Below, one piece after another: positions 36,484-45,254 of a DNA stretch of 54,522 nucleotides. A program made the position numbers and the translations under genes. This DNA comes from Maribacter sp. Lineage in GTDB: Bacteria > Bacteroidota > Bacteroidia > Flavobacteriales > Flavobacteriaceae. Position 1 is the first letter of the stretch, and every line of letters begins with the position of its first letter. A model generated the notes under the pieces. That model was not told where the DNA came from. It saw nothing but the letters and a program-made list of their open reading frames with translations, and made no database searches. The stretch spans positions 1 through 54,522 of the forward strand of contig NZ_JADGES010000007.1 in the NCBI RefSeq assembly GCF_016744255.1. Direction: 5' to 3'.

Positions 36484-37503
36484 ATGATTGATAAGATTAA
36501 AGAGCATATTGCCGAAGTAGAAAAATTCGCTACAGAATCTAAAGAAGCTGCTGAAGATTTTCGTATAAAATATTTAGGCAAAAAAGGGTTGTTAAATGAC
36601 TTTTTTGCAGAGTTTAAAAATGTTCCAAATGAACAAAAAAAAGAGTTTGGTCAAACCATAAATAAACTTAAAAAAGCAGCAGAAGAAAAAGTAGCTTCAA
36701 TCAAAAATTCGCTAGAAAAAGCTTCCGATGAAACAGGAAGTTTTAGAGATTTAACCCGTCCTGGTGAAACTGTAAATTTAGGTTCTCGTCATCCTATCTC
36801 TATTGTAAAAAATCAAATTATAGATATATTTTCTAGAATAGGTTTCAATGTATCTGAAGGACCAGAAATTGAAGATGATTGGCACAATTTCACCGCTTTA
36901 AATTTACCAGAATATCATCCTGCTAGAGATATGCAAGATACTTTCTTTGTGCAAACAAATCCCGATATTTTATTACGTACACACACCTCTTCGGTGCAAG
37001 TGCGTTATATGGAAAACAACAAACCTCCTATACGTACTATTTCACCAGGAAGAGTGTATAGAAACGAAGCCATATCTGCTCGTTCCCATTGTTTCTTTCA
37101 TCAAATAGAAGGTTTATATATTGATAAAAATGTTTCTTTTGCTGATCTAAAACAAACCTTACAGTTCTTTACTACCGAGCTTTTTGGCAAGTCTAAAATT
37201 AGATTGCGCCCATCCTATTTTCCTTTTACAGAACCTAGTGCAGAAGTAGATGTGTATTGGGGCCTAGAAACAGAAGCAGATTATAAAATTACAAAAGGAA
37301 CTGGTTGGTTAGAAATTGGCGGATGCGGCATGGTAGACCCTAATGTACTAACTAATTGTGGTATAGACCCCGAAGAATACTCTGGCTTTGCTTTTGGTGT
37401 TGGTATAGACCGTATAGCAATGCTTTTATATCAAATTACAGATATACGTTTGCTTAGTGAAAATGATGTTCGCTTTTTAGAGCAATTTAAAAGTGCATTA
37501 TAA
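36484..37503 (+). CDS. pheS: phenylalanine--tRNA ligase alpha subunit
   Basis: A 339-residue class II aminoacyl-tRNA synthetase subunit. An N-terminal coiled-coil tRNA-binding part (about 1-85, with [13 protein letters not shown]) precedes the catalytic core: motif 1 near [39 protein letters not shown], motif 2 around [13 protein letters not shown], and motif 3 in [13 protein letters not shown]. Full length. The beta-subunit gene is not next to it, as is usual in this group. Confidence 0.96.
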   Translation: MIDKIKEHIAEVEKFATESKEAAEDFRIKYLGKKGLLNDFFAEFKNVPNEQKKEFGQTINKLKKAAEEKVASIKNSLEKASDETGSFRDLTRPGETVNLGSRHPISIVKNQIIDIFSRIGFNVSEGPEIEDDWHNFTALNLPEYHPARDMQDTFFVQTNPDILLRTHTSSVQVRYMENNKPPIRTISPGRVYRNEAISARSHCFFHQIEGLYIDKNVSFADLKQTLQFFTTELFGKSKIRLRPSYFPFTEPSAEVDVYWGLETEADYKITKGTGWLEIGGCGMVDPNVLTNCGIDPEEYSGFAFGVGIDRIAMLLYQITDIRLLSENDVRFLEQFKSAL

Positions 37504-37515
37504 AACTTTTCCCTT

Positions 37516-37911
37516 TTGAAAAAAGATATTGAAATTCCGGAAGTAAAAGATATTCATATAGCATTACTATACGAGTATAATAAAGACTTTAGAACAAAGG
37601 AATGGAATGCTTATATAGTAAATAATAAAAGTACTCCTATTGAGTTAATTTTTGTTGTCTCTAAAGGATATGATGGCGATATAAAAACCGCCACAATGCG
37701 TCATAGTATGGCGGGTTTAGAAGCCAAATCTTTTGCAAAATTAGAATTTGTTGAAGATGAAGTTTTAAAACTAAACAATGAATTTTTTGTTACTTTTTAC
37801 CTAAATGGCACGTTATACGAAAAATGCTTCGTATTTAAAAAAGGTACGGTTTCAGAAAAAAACACAATAGAAATTCCGCTACTTGGAACTAAAGGGGTTC
37901 TCGCCTCTTAA
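37516..37911 (+). CDS. conserved small protein after pheS, TTG start
   Basis: A 131-residue cytoplasmic protein with no signal or TM segment. The likely start is TTG at 37516, 12 bases after the pheS stop; the first in-frame ATG would remove nearly half of the protein. It is acidic at the N-terminus and predicted mainly beta strand (IELIFVVSKGYDG, EFFVTFYLNGTLYEK). I do not recognise a named family. Close spacing suggests cotranscription with pheS. Confidence 0.7.
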   Translation: MKKDIEIPEVKDIHIALLYEYNKDFRTKEWNAYIVNNKSTPIELIFVVSKGYDGDIKTATMRHSMAGLEAKSFAKLEFVEDEVLKLNNEFFVTFYLNGTLYEKCFVFKKGTVSEKNTIEIPLLGTKGVLAS

Positions 37912-37920
37912 ATTTCTAAA

Positions 37921-38388
37921 TTACCACTCTTTATATGGGTACTTACTTAACTGCGAGTTATAATATTTTACTTGCCCCGTAACCTCTGCTCCCAGCCACT
38001 CTGGTTTCTCGTAAGATTCGTTTTCCGAAGACAATTCTACCTCAGCTACAACCAAACCTTTATTCTCACCAAAAAACTCATCTACCTCAAAAACATGACC
38101 CCCTAAAGGAACTTCATATCGTATTTTCTCTAAGACTCCTTTTTCACACAATTGCAATAATTCTTGCGCTTCTTCTACTGGAATTTCTTTTTCCCATTCA
38201 AATCTAGTTGTACCTTCTTCATTAGATTTACCCTTTACTGTAAAAAACCCTTGCTCGCCTTTGATACGAACCCGGACAGTACGCTCTGGATCTGTATTTA
38301 AAAACCCTTGAACAATACGTTTTTTTGAGCTTGCTTCTTTCTTATAGTTATCCGATTGCACTAAAAACTTACGCTCTATTTCTACCAT
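37921..38388 (-). CDS. CYTH domain protein (triphosphate tunnel enzyme family)
   Basis: A 155-residue protein starting with the diagnostic EIERKFLV motif. Alternating basic and acidic strands follow (RVRIKGEQGFFTVKGKS, FEWEKEIP, KIRYEVPLGGHVFEVDEFF, VVAEVELSSE) and line a triphosphate-binding tunnel. Family members hydrolyse tripolyphosphate or thiamine triphosphate, or cyclise ATP; the short bacterial form is most often a triphosphatase. Convergent with the pheS pair, divergent from dinB. Confidence 0.9.
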   Translation of the reverse strand: MVEIERKFLVQSDNYKKEASSKKRIVQGFLNTDPERTVRVRIKGEQGFFTVKGKSNEEGTTRFEWEKEIPVEEAQELLQLCEKGVLEKIRYEVPLGGHVFEVDEFFGENKGLVVAEVELSSENESYEKPEWLGAEVTGQVKYYNSQLSKYPYKEW

Positions 38389-38440
38389 TTAAAGAATGAA
38401 TTTTTATTTCTGTAAAAGTATATAAAGTTTACATTTGTTT

Positions 38441-39538
38441 ATGTCCTCTAATCTGCCTTTACGAAAAATAATTCATGTAGATATGGATGCCTTTTATGCA
38501 TCTGTAGAGGAATTAGACAACCCTAGCTTAAAAGGAAAACCTTTAGCTGTTGGTGGTAATGAAATAAGAGGTGTGGTTTCTGCTGCCAATTACGAAGCTC
38601 GGAAATTTGGTGTCCGTAGCGCTATGAGCGGGTTTATGGCCAAAAAAAACTGCCCACATATTACCTTTGTAAAACCCCGATATGACCGCTACAAAGAGAT
38701 TTCTAAAAAAATTAGAACTATCTTTTATGATTATACAGATTTGGTGGAACCTCTTTCTTTAGATGAAGCCTACCTAGACGTTACAACGAACAAAAAAGGA
38801 AACCCATCTGCTTCTTTAATTGCTAAAGAAATTAGACAACGAATTTTTGACGAACTTGGCTTGGCGGCTTCCGCAGGAATATCTATTAATAAATTTATAG
38901 CAAAAGTTGCCAGTGATATAAACAAACCCAATGGGCAAAAAACGGTAAACCCAGAAGAGGTTCTTTCTTTTTTAGAAAATCTTGAAATAAGAAAATTTTA
39001 TGGCGTAGGTAAAGTTACTACCCAAAAAATGTACAAACTAGGTATTTTTACAGGGAAAGACTTAAAAACCAAAACTTTAGAGTTTTTAGAAAATAATTTT
39101 GGTAAAGGTGGTTCTTACTATTATAATGTGGTTCGCGGAATTCATACCAGTGACGTTAAGCCACATAGAATTCCAAAGTCCTTAGGAGCCGAACGGACTT
39201 TTAACGAAAATTTAAGTAGCGAAATCTTTATGTTAGAACGCTTAGAAAACATTGCTGTTGAATTAGAAAAGCGCTTAAAAAAGTCTAAAATTGCAGGAAA
39301 AACAATTACCTTAAAAATAAAGTATAGCGACTTTACATTACAAACTCGTAGTAAAACACTACCCTATTTTATAGCCAATAACGATCTAATTTTAGAAAAT
39401 GCAAAGGAACTCTTATACCAAGAAAAACTGCAAAACTCTGTACGTTTATTAGGAATATCTTTAACCAACCTTAACACCGAGGTTAAAGAAAAACCCAAAG
39501 AAAAGAGCATCAATGTTCAATTACGATTTGATTTTTAA
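38441..39538 (+). CDS. dinB: DNA polymerase IV (Y family)
   Basis: A 365-residue translesion polymerase. I use the ATG at 38441 (MSSNLPLRKIIHVDMDAFY) rather than a TTG two codons upstream. The palm motifs IHVDMDAFYASVE and SLDEAYLD hold the three catalytic acids, AASAGISINKFIAKVASD is conserved, and the little-finger domain runs to about 350. The C-terminal LRFDF is in the position of the beta-clamp-binding peptide. A TACATTTG box at 38430-38437 is too near the start to be its promoter. Confidence 0.94.
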   Translation: MSSNLPLRKIIHVDMDAFYASVEELDNPSLKGKPLAVGGNEIRGVVSAANYEARKFGVRSAMSGFMAKKNCPHITFVKPRYDRYKEISKKIRTIFYDYTDLVEPLSLDEAYLDVTTNKKGNPSASLIAKEIRQRIFDELGLAASAGISINKFIAKVASDINKPNGQKTVNPEEVLSFLENLEIRKFYGVGKVTTQKMYKLGIFTGKDLKTKTLEFLENNFGKGGSYYYNVVRGIHTSDVKPHRIPKSLGAERTFNENLSSEIFMLERLENIAVELEKRLKKSKIAGKTITLKIKYSDFTLQTRSKTLPYFIANNDLILENAKELLYQEKLQNSVRLLGISLTNLNTEVKEKPKEKSINVQLRFDF

Positions 39539-39858
39539 GCAAAAGAAAACCCCAGTAATAATTTATTTTATTCATCGGGACTTTTTAAACACAAATACTT
39601 AACTACTACTTTACAATTAAAGCAGTATTGGTTGCTGTTGAGTTCATAGCGCAGAAATACACATATTCTCCTTTTTCTTTTTTATATGACAAGCTAAGTG
39701 CGTAAATTTTAGTGTTAATTAAAAGGATATAAAGGGTTTCTCAGCATCACAATAGAAATCATGATGGTGTTTTTGTTCGCAATGATTTTTAACTATAAGT
39801 TGTTCTTTAGCAAGTCTTGTAATAATCTTTATTGAACTTAAAATCTATTTTTAAAATA
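39539..39858 (-). other. gene-free stretch with short degenerate coding remnants
   Basis: There is no intact gene in these 320 bases. On the minus strand two stop-to-stop pieces look coding in composition. One covers about 39722-39846, ending EQKHHHDFYCDAEKPFISF, faintly like the metal-binding end of a Fur-family regulator. The other covers about 39606-39743, ending YVYFCAMNSTATNTALIVK. Neither has a plausible start. I read them as relics, with low confidence, adjoining a zone with two clearer pseudogenes. Confidence 0.3.
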
Positions 39859-40818
39859 TTATTCCTTTTTAAATTTATCATAGTAATAACTAGCTGCCGT
39901 TAAATCTTCCAAAGCATGCCCTACAGATTTAAAAAGCGTAATTTCTTTTTCAGAATTTCTACCTGTTTTTTGATTAGAACAGAGTTGAAATAAATCAGCC
40001 TTTATGTCTTCTTTTAATAACGTTCCATTTTCTAAAGGAATAACAATATCTCCACTTTCTTTTAACCCTCCTTGAAAAGTATCTAAAAAGACCGCTGCTT
40101 TTAAAATGGCTTCGTTATCTGCTTCTCGCATATTTTTTTTATAAGCTCCTACTAAATCTACATGTTGTCCTTCTTTTAAGAATTTGCCTAAAACTAAAGG
40201 AGTTATAGATAAAGTAGCACAAGAAATAATAGCAACCTCCGATATTTTTTCTTCAATAGATGCTATAGCTGTAATAGAAAAATTTTCATTTTCTAAATGC
40301 TTGCAAATAGCTTTTGCTTTGTCAAAATTTCGACCCCAAACAAATACATTTTTTATAGGACGGACAGCAATATGTGCTTTTATTAAATTTATAGCTAACG
40401 CCCCTGTACCAATCATTAATAAAGAATCTGAATTTTTTCTCGACAAGAAGGATGAAGCCAATGCAGAAGCTGCGGCTGTACGTTTAGCTGTTAAACTTTT
40501 TGCATCTAAAATAGCTCTAATAGTTCCTTTTGTAGCGTCTAAATAAATATAGACCCCGTTTATTGAAGGTAGGTTAAACTTACTATTTTCTGGGCTCACG
40601 GTTACTATTTTTACACCTGCATTTTTACTAGGGTTCCATGCAGGCATTAACAGTAAGGTAGAATCTGTGTTTACTTTCGGATTCGGAAAATCATGGTGAT
40701 GTCTCATAGGTACGATTGTTTCTTTAGCAGAAAAAGCCGTTTTTAATTCCGATATTAACTCAGAGAAAATCGTGTTTTCTTCAATGAAATTCTCGTTTAT
40801 TTGTTCAATTTTATCCAT
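39859..40818 (-). CDS. ornithine cyclodeaminase / mu-crystallin family protein
   Basis: A 319-residue NAD(P)-binding enzyme of the OCD family. MRHHHDFP at about 43-50 and the GVKIVTVSPEN stretch are in the substrate region. The Rossmann loop is MIGTGALA (about 137-144), and DAKSLTAKRTAAASALAS is the family signature. Relatives include ornithine cyclodeaminase, alanine dehydrogenase and delta1-pyrroline-2-carboxylate reductase. The nearby Xaa-Pro-type peptidase hints at proline or hydroxyproline metabolism (inference). It is divergent from the peptidase relic at 40936. Confidence 0.85.
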   Translation of the reverse strand: MDKIEQINENFIEENTIFSELISELKTAFSAKETIVPMRHHHDFPNPKVNTDSTLLLMPAWNPSKNAGVKIVTVSPENSKFNLPSINGVYIYLDATKGTIRAILDAKSLTAKRTAAASALASSFLSRKNSDSLLMIGTGALAINLIKAHIAVRPIKNVFVWGRNFDKAKAICKHLENENFSITAIASIEEKISEVAIISCATLSITPLVLGKFLKEGQHVDLVGAYKKNMREADNEAILKAAVFLDTFQGGLKESGDIVIPLENGTLLKEDIKADLFQLCSNQKTGRNSEKEITLFKSVGHALEDLTAASYYYDKFKKE

Positions 40819-40935
40819 GCCACTAAAGTAGTGTTTCTTTAAAAGTTAACTTCAGAATTATTCATATGATATTATGAATGGGTAATATTATATGAATATT
40901 CCCTTTTCATTAAAGTCTCTTTCAATAGAATTTAA

Positions 40936-41458
40936 ATCCTAAAAATCTTCTCAGAAGACATCTTTTACACATTCTTTAATTGGTTGTATTCTGATTATAA
41001 AAAAACACCTGTTTTTATAACAGGAGGTTATAATACGCGACCAAAAACGTATGAATTGAGCAATGGCAGAATACAGAATGCATGGTAAGTCATGATCAAA
41101 TTCTAATATTTAACGAACGACAATGCCATTCAAGGTTATCATAGGATACTCACAAAATTGAAAAAACGATATAAAGAAAAATAGATCTCAACAGGTATTA
41201 GTAAAGGAATAGAAACTACTTCTTAAAAGTGTGTTTTATCCAAAGAATATAAAAATAAATTGTAATAAAAATTACAGAAAATTAGTGTGTGATTATGTAG
41301 AAAATAAAAGGATATTATATATTCACGGAGAAAATAATTTTTGGACAGCTTGCGCGCATGCAGCAAAACCAGAAGTTGGCGCATTAAAAACGGTTCCCAC
41401 GGTAACACAAATCAAGTATTTTTCAAAAAAAAATCAACATAAAAAATATAGAAAATGA
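40936..41458 (+). pseudogene. degraded S37-family (PS-10) serine peptidase
   Basis: Reading through stops shows three stretches in the order expected for an S37 peptidase. At 40936-41084 is YKKTPVFITGGYNTRPKTYE, corresponding to the strand with the TEGY motif. At 41107-41223 in the same frame is KKRYKEK, a TAG at 41182-41184 where Trp is expected, then ISTGISKGIETT, the nucleophile motif (Ser at 41200-41202). At 41231-41458 in another frame is RILYIHGENNFWTACAH, then KYFSKKNQHKKYRK, the end of the domain with its acid-residue region. Stops also occur at 41085 and 41104. Intact members are over 400 residues, so large internal parts are missing. The last fragment overlaps the next gene's ATG. 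Confidence 0.75.
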
Positions 41459-42669
41459 CAGGAATTGGAGGCTCAACGATAGCAGAAGAATTACAAATAA
41501 TTACACCTAGCTTACATAATATACAACCTATTAAAAAAGAAGAATTTAAAAAAAGAATAGAACGAGTTAGTAAATTAATGAAAGTAAAAAAAGCACAAGC
41601 AGTTTATGTACATGCGGGTACAAATTTGTTTTATTTTACAGGAACTAAATGGAGTGCAAGCGAACGAATGGTTGGGGCGATTATATTTCCTAACGGAAAA
41701 GTGGCATATATAGCACCAACATTCGAAAAAGGAACTGTTTTAGATTTTATGCTTATAAAAGGAGACGTTCATTGTTGGGAAGAGCATGAGTCACCTTATG
41801 AGTTATTTATTAAAATTCTTAAAGAGAATAATGTAAAATCAGGAGAAGTAATGATTGATGAAGCTACTCCTTTTTTTATTACTGATGGAATAGCGAAAGT
41901 TCAATCTAGTTATATTTTAGTAAATGCTAAGCCAATTATTGCAGGCTGTAGAATGATAAAATCTAAAAATGAAATAGCCATTATGCAAGGGGTAATGGAT
42001 GTTACTTTAAAGGTGCAGAAAGCGGCAGCAAGAATTTTACATGTAGGTATAAGTGCTAAAGAAGTAACAGATTTTATAAACGAAGCACATAAAAGATATG
42101 GTGCTCCTTCGGGGTCTTATTTTTGTATTGTTTTATTTGGAGTAGATTCCTCATTCCCACACGGCGTAAAATCACCAAAGAATTTAGAGATGAATGAAAT
42201 GGTATTGATTGATACAGGTTGTATGTTTCACGATTACATGTCAGATATAACAAGAACATATGTTTTTGGAGAAGCAAATGAGTTGCAACGCGATATATGG
42301 AACATAGAAAAAGAAGCACAACAAGGAGCGTTTAAAGAAGCTCAATTAGGAAATTCCTGTGAAGATATTGATATCGCTTCAAGAAAAGTATTAGAATCTC
42401 ATAATTTAGGGCCAGATTATAAGTTGCCAGGATTGCCACATAGAGTAGGCCATGGAATAGGGTTAGAAATTCACGAGCACCCATACATTGTTAAAAATGA
42501 TAAAACTGTTTTACAACCAGGAATGACTTTTAGTGTAGAGCCTATGATTTGTGTCCCAAATAAGTTTGGTATTAGACACGAAGATCATATTTATATGACT
42601 TCAGAAGGCCCTAAATGGTTTACAGAGCCAATGTACTCTATTGATAATCCATTTGGCATAAAAATATAG
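41455..42669 (+). CDS. M24 family metallopeptidase (Xaa-Pro dipeptidase/aminopeptidase-like)
   Basis: A 404-residue pita-bread peptidase. It has an N-terminal creatinase-like domain (about 20-165) and a C-terminal catalytic domain. The five metal ligands are visible: Asp in LIDTGCMFHDY and DITRTY, His in VGHGIGLEIHEHP, Glu in SVEPMI, and Glu near FGIRHEDH. It removes or cleaves at X-Pro bonds in the cytoplasm. The ATG overlaps the end of the S37 peptidase relic, so its original upstream partner was probably that gene. A palindromic terminator follows. Confidence 0.9.
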   Translation: MTGIGGSTIAEELQIITPSLHNIQPIKKEEFKKRIERVSKLMKVKKAQAVYVHAGTNLFYFTGTKWSASERMVGAIIFPNGKVAYIAPTFEKGTVLDFMLIKGDVHCWEEHESPYELFIKILKENNVKSGEVMIDEATPFFITDGIAKVQSSYILVNAKPIIAGCRMIKSKNEIAIMQGVMDVTLKVQKAAARILHVGISAKEVTDFINEAHKRYGAPSGSYFCIVLFGVDSSFPHGVKSPKNLEMNEMVLIDTGCMFHDYMSDITRTYVFGEANELQRDIWNIEKEAQQGAFKEAQLGNSCEDIDIASRKVLESHNLGPDYKLPGLPHRVGHGIGLEIHEHPYIVKNDKTVLQPGMTFSVEPMICVPNKFGIRHEDHIYMTSEGPKWFTEPMYSIDNPFGIKI

Positions 42670-42720
42670 AGTTGCTAAAAGAAATACTATCTAGCACTGT
42701 CTCATAAAGTATGTAAAAAT

Positions 42721-42754
42721 ATAAAGCCCAAACATTATAATGTTTGGGCTTTAT
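42721..42754. terminator. perfect 34-bp palindrome, bidirectional terminator
   Basis: Bases 42721-42737 are exactly complementary to 42738-42754, with core AAGCCCAAACATTA / TAATGTTTGGGCTT. It lies between convergent units and also forms the last codons and stop of the cytochrome c relic on the minus strand. Confidence 0.75.
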
Positions 42755-43148
42755 ATTTAAGGTTTTGATTAAGCATAACAGCATTGTTATATTCCTTTAA
42801 AAGAGCCTTTGCAATAGGGTCTTCTTTTATCGTTCTGTCTGGGTTTAATATCATATTCATTACCCATTCTGGACTTCTTCTTTCATAAACACCTTTTAAT
42901 GCAGAGCCAATTAAACGTTTGTCTGTTAAATGACAAGCGGTACAAATAGCTTTATATTTTGCAGCACCGACTTCGGCCATATCTTTATCAATATCAGTCT
43001 CAAAATTTTAAAGATGTAATTGGGCCAACGCCTTTGTTATTTAGGTCTACAGGAACGGCTTCCTTTTCTGTTGAAAATTTTACTTCTTTTTTTCGCCACA
43101 GTTTACTATTAAAGCTCCGAGAGCTAAAATGGTGAATATTTTCTTCAT
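42735..43148 (-). pseudogene. frameshifted and truncated cytochrome c lipoprotein gene
   Basis: From ATG 43148 the frame encodes a lipoprotein signal (MKKIFTILALGALIVNCGE) and stops soon after a seven-A run (43087-43093). A one-base shift restores EVKFSTEKEAVPVDLNNKGV. A second shift at 43002-43009 (one extra base) restores ETDIDKDMAEVGAAKYKAICTACH without a gap. The heme motif CTACH is intact and followed by DKRLIG and EWVMNMILNP, typical flavobacterial small cytochromes. The C-terminal helix that should follow NQNL is missing and replaced by codons of the palindrome. The homopolymer shifts could be sequencing errors, but the truncation could not. Confidence 0.75.
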
Positions 43149-43192
43149 TTTTTATTTGAGTTTAATACTACTAAGATAAGAAATAGAAAATT

Positions 43193-44155
43193 TTAAAACA
43201 CCTCCTTTAAGAAGCTTGCAGCTCTTTTCTCGGTATATGTAATATTTTTTTTGCCATAGAATCCAACATGTCCTCCATATGTGGGCACTTCTAAATGTAA
43301 ATAGTCGTGGTTTTTGGCTATCTCTATAGGGAAACATTCTTCCCCTAGAAAGGAATCGTTTTTTGCATTTACAAGTAGTGTTGGGATGGTAATATTAGGT
43401 AAAAATTGCAGACAGCTACTTTTTTTGTAATAATCCAAGGCATTTGCAAACCCATGTGCTTTACTGGTATAAACATCATCAAAATCTAATAAAGTATGAA
43501 TGGTATTTATATCCTCATCTAAAATTTTGTTCGGAAACAACTTTTGTTTGGCTTCTAATTTCTCTATCAAATGTTTTTTAAACCTAGCTGCGTATAATGC
43601 ATTTTTAGGTTTTAATAATTGTTGTAAAGAATTATGTAAGTCGCAGGGTACTGAAATGGCAACAGCTCCTTTTATTTCTTTAGGTATATTGTTCTTTTTG
43701 CCTAGATATTTTAAAGCTATATTTCCTCCAAGGCTAAAACCTTTAATGTATATGTCAGGGTAATTCTTGGTCTCTAGAATATGATGTATAACGGCTTCTA
43801 AATCTTCTGTAGCCCCAGAATGATAAGAGCGATATAAAAGATTAGGTTCTCCGCTACACCCCCTTAAATTAATTGCACAAGCATCAAAACCTTGATTATT
43901 AAACTCTTTTACACTTCCAGTAATGTATACACGTTGCCCATTGCCTTCTAATCCATGGATTAAGAGTACTACTTTGGAGGAAGTTCTTTTAGAATAACTC
44001 CAATCTAAATCTAGAAAATCTCCATCAGAAAGTTTTATTCTTTCCCGTTTTTGAGATACATTTTTTATACTTCTGAAAATCCCATAATAAACAGTGGAGA
44101 AGTGACCATTTTTAAATAGAAGTGGCGGGTTATATTTAGAGGTAACTATAGGCAT
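43193..44155 (-). CDS. YheT-type alpha/beta hydrolase
   Basis: A 320-residue alpha/beta hydrolase. The strand VVLLIHGLEGN supplies the oxyanion region and GFSLGGNIALKYLG the nucleophile Ser (about residue 142). An Asp near LLVNAKNDSFL and His in YGGHVGFYG complete the triad. The C(A)INLRGCSGEPN motif is diagnostic of the YheT family, whose members act as carboxylesterases or lipases on unknown natural esters. It lies 2 bp downstream of the nitronate monooxygenase gene, so the two are cotranscribed. Confidence 0.9.
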   Translation of the reverse strand: MPIVTSKYNPPLLFKNGHFSTVYYGIFRSIKNVSQKRERIKLSDGDFLDLDWSYSKRTSSKVVLLIHGLEGNGQRVYITGSVKEFNNQGFDACAINLRGCSGEPNLLYRSYHSGATEDLEAVIHHILETKNYPDIYIKGFSLGGNIALKYLGKKNNIPKEIKGAVAISVPCDLHNSLQQLLKPKNALYAARFKKHLIEKLEAKQKLFPNKILDEDINTIHTLLDFDDVYTSKAHGFANALDYYKKSSCLQFLPNITIPTLLVNAKNDSFLGEECFPIEIAKNHDYLHLEVPTYGGHVGFYGKKNITYTEKRAASFLKEVF

Positions 44156-44157
44156 TT

Positions 44158-45132
44158 TTATTTAGGGTAAATTTCTAAATATTTTGTTTGTTCTTCGATA
44201 GCTGACTTAAATTCCGTTTTTAGGCTAGAAACCAATTCAGATACAGATGTAGTATTATCTATAGTAGCTACTCCTTGCCCAGCAGACCAAATAGTTTTCC
44301 AGGCTTTAGCTTCGGTATCCATTTCTTTGCCAAAATCAATTTTTGTATCCTTTTTTAGATCTTCTTCCGTAATACCTGCAGCTTGTAAACTAGCACCTAA
44401 AAAATTGGCATGTACTCCAGAGATAGAGGCAGTATAAACTACATCACTTGCCCCAGCATCAACAATCATTTTTCTATAGTCTTCCGTAGCTTTACTTTCA
44501 TTAGTATTAATAAAACGAGTGCCCATGTATGCTAAATCTGCTCCCATTTGTAAAGCAGAAGCGATATCTCTTCCTGTACTAATACATCCAGAAAGTAGTA
44601 TAGTTTTGTCAAAAAATTGTTTTATTTCTGAAACTAGAGTCATAGGGTTTATGGTTCCTCCATGGCCTCCAGCACCAGCAGCTACTAATATTAAACCATC
44701 TACACCAGCACCTGCTGCTTTTTTTGCATGTCGTTTTTTTATTACGTCATGAAAAACTAAGCCACCATAGCTATGAATAGCATCTACGACCTGAGAAACC
44801 GCTCCTAAAGAAGTTATTATTAGTGGAACTTTATGCTTTATACATAGTTTTATGTCTGCTTCTAGTCTTGGGTTGGTAGGGTGTACAATAAGATTAACAC
44901 CAAACGGAGCTGCTTTTTTGCCTGTTTCTTTTTCAAAAGCTGTTAAAGCTGTCTGTATTTCTATAAGCCATTCTTCAAAACCTTCACTTGTACGTTGGTT
45001 AAGAGCAGGAAAAGTGCCAACAATTCCGTTTTTACAGCATTCTATCACAAGTTGAGGTCCAGATATTAAGAACATAGGAGCAGCAACAGCAGGCAATGAA
45101 AGCTTATTTATAAAAGAAGGTTTATGAGTCAT
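44158..45132 (-). CDS. nitronate monooxygenase-family FMN protein
   Basis: A 324-residue TIM-barrel flavoprotein of the NPD/2-nitropropane dioxygenase family. VAAPMFLISGPQLV begins the barrel, VDGLILVAAGAGGHGG carries the FMN phosphate/His region, and GADLAYMGTRFINT is the conserved final phosphate-binding segment. Members oxidise propionate-3-nitronate or alkyl nitronates; some have other roles such as enoyl reduction. First gene of a two-gene unit with the YheT-like hydrolase. Confidence 0.9.
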   Translation of the reverse strand: MTHKPSFINKLSLPAVAAPMFLISGPQLVIECCKNGIVGTFPALNQRTSEGFEEWLIEIQTALTAFEKETGKKAAPFGVNLIVHPTNPRLEADIKLCIKHKVPLIITSLGAVSQVVDAIHSYGGLVFHDVIKKRHAKKAAGAGVDGLILVAAGAGGHGGTINPMTLVSEIKQFFDKTILLSGCISTGRDIASALQMGADLAYMGTRFINTNESKATEDYRKMIVDAGASDVVYTASISGVHANFLGASLQAAGITEEDLKKDTKIDFGKEMDTEAKAWKTIWSAGQGVATIDNTTSVSELVSSLKTEFKSAIEEQTKYLEIYPK

Positions 45133-45254
45133 AATATTAGGCTTTTAGAAGTGAAATAAAATTAAGTATAAAATTTATCGAAAAAAAATGCTCGTTTATC
45201 CAAAACTATGGTATTTTTATCAAGTATTATGCATGCATAGCAAAAAAATACCAA

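Noticed and set aside
38430-38437. TACATTTG as the dinB promoter
   Set aside because: It matches the -7 consensus, but the start point would fall at or after the ATG at 38441.
39541-39590. Possible terminator after dinB
   Set aside because: The short CCCC/GGG-type complementarity is imperfect and the spacing too long to support a hairpin.
41231-41458. A 75-codon GTG-started ORF directly upstream of the M24 peptidase
   Set aside because: It is the C-terminal fragment of the S37 peptidase relic and is preceded by the rest of that protein in another frame, so I do not call it a gene.
42735-42980. An 81-residue cytochrome c ORF starting at an internal Met
   Set aside because: The Met lies inside the linker of a longer lipoprotein gene; without the signal it could not be exported and matured, so it is treated as part of the pseudogene.
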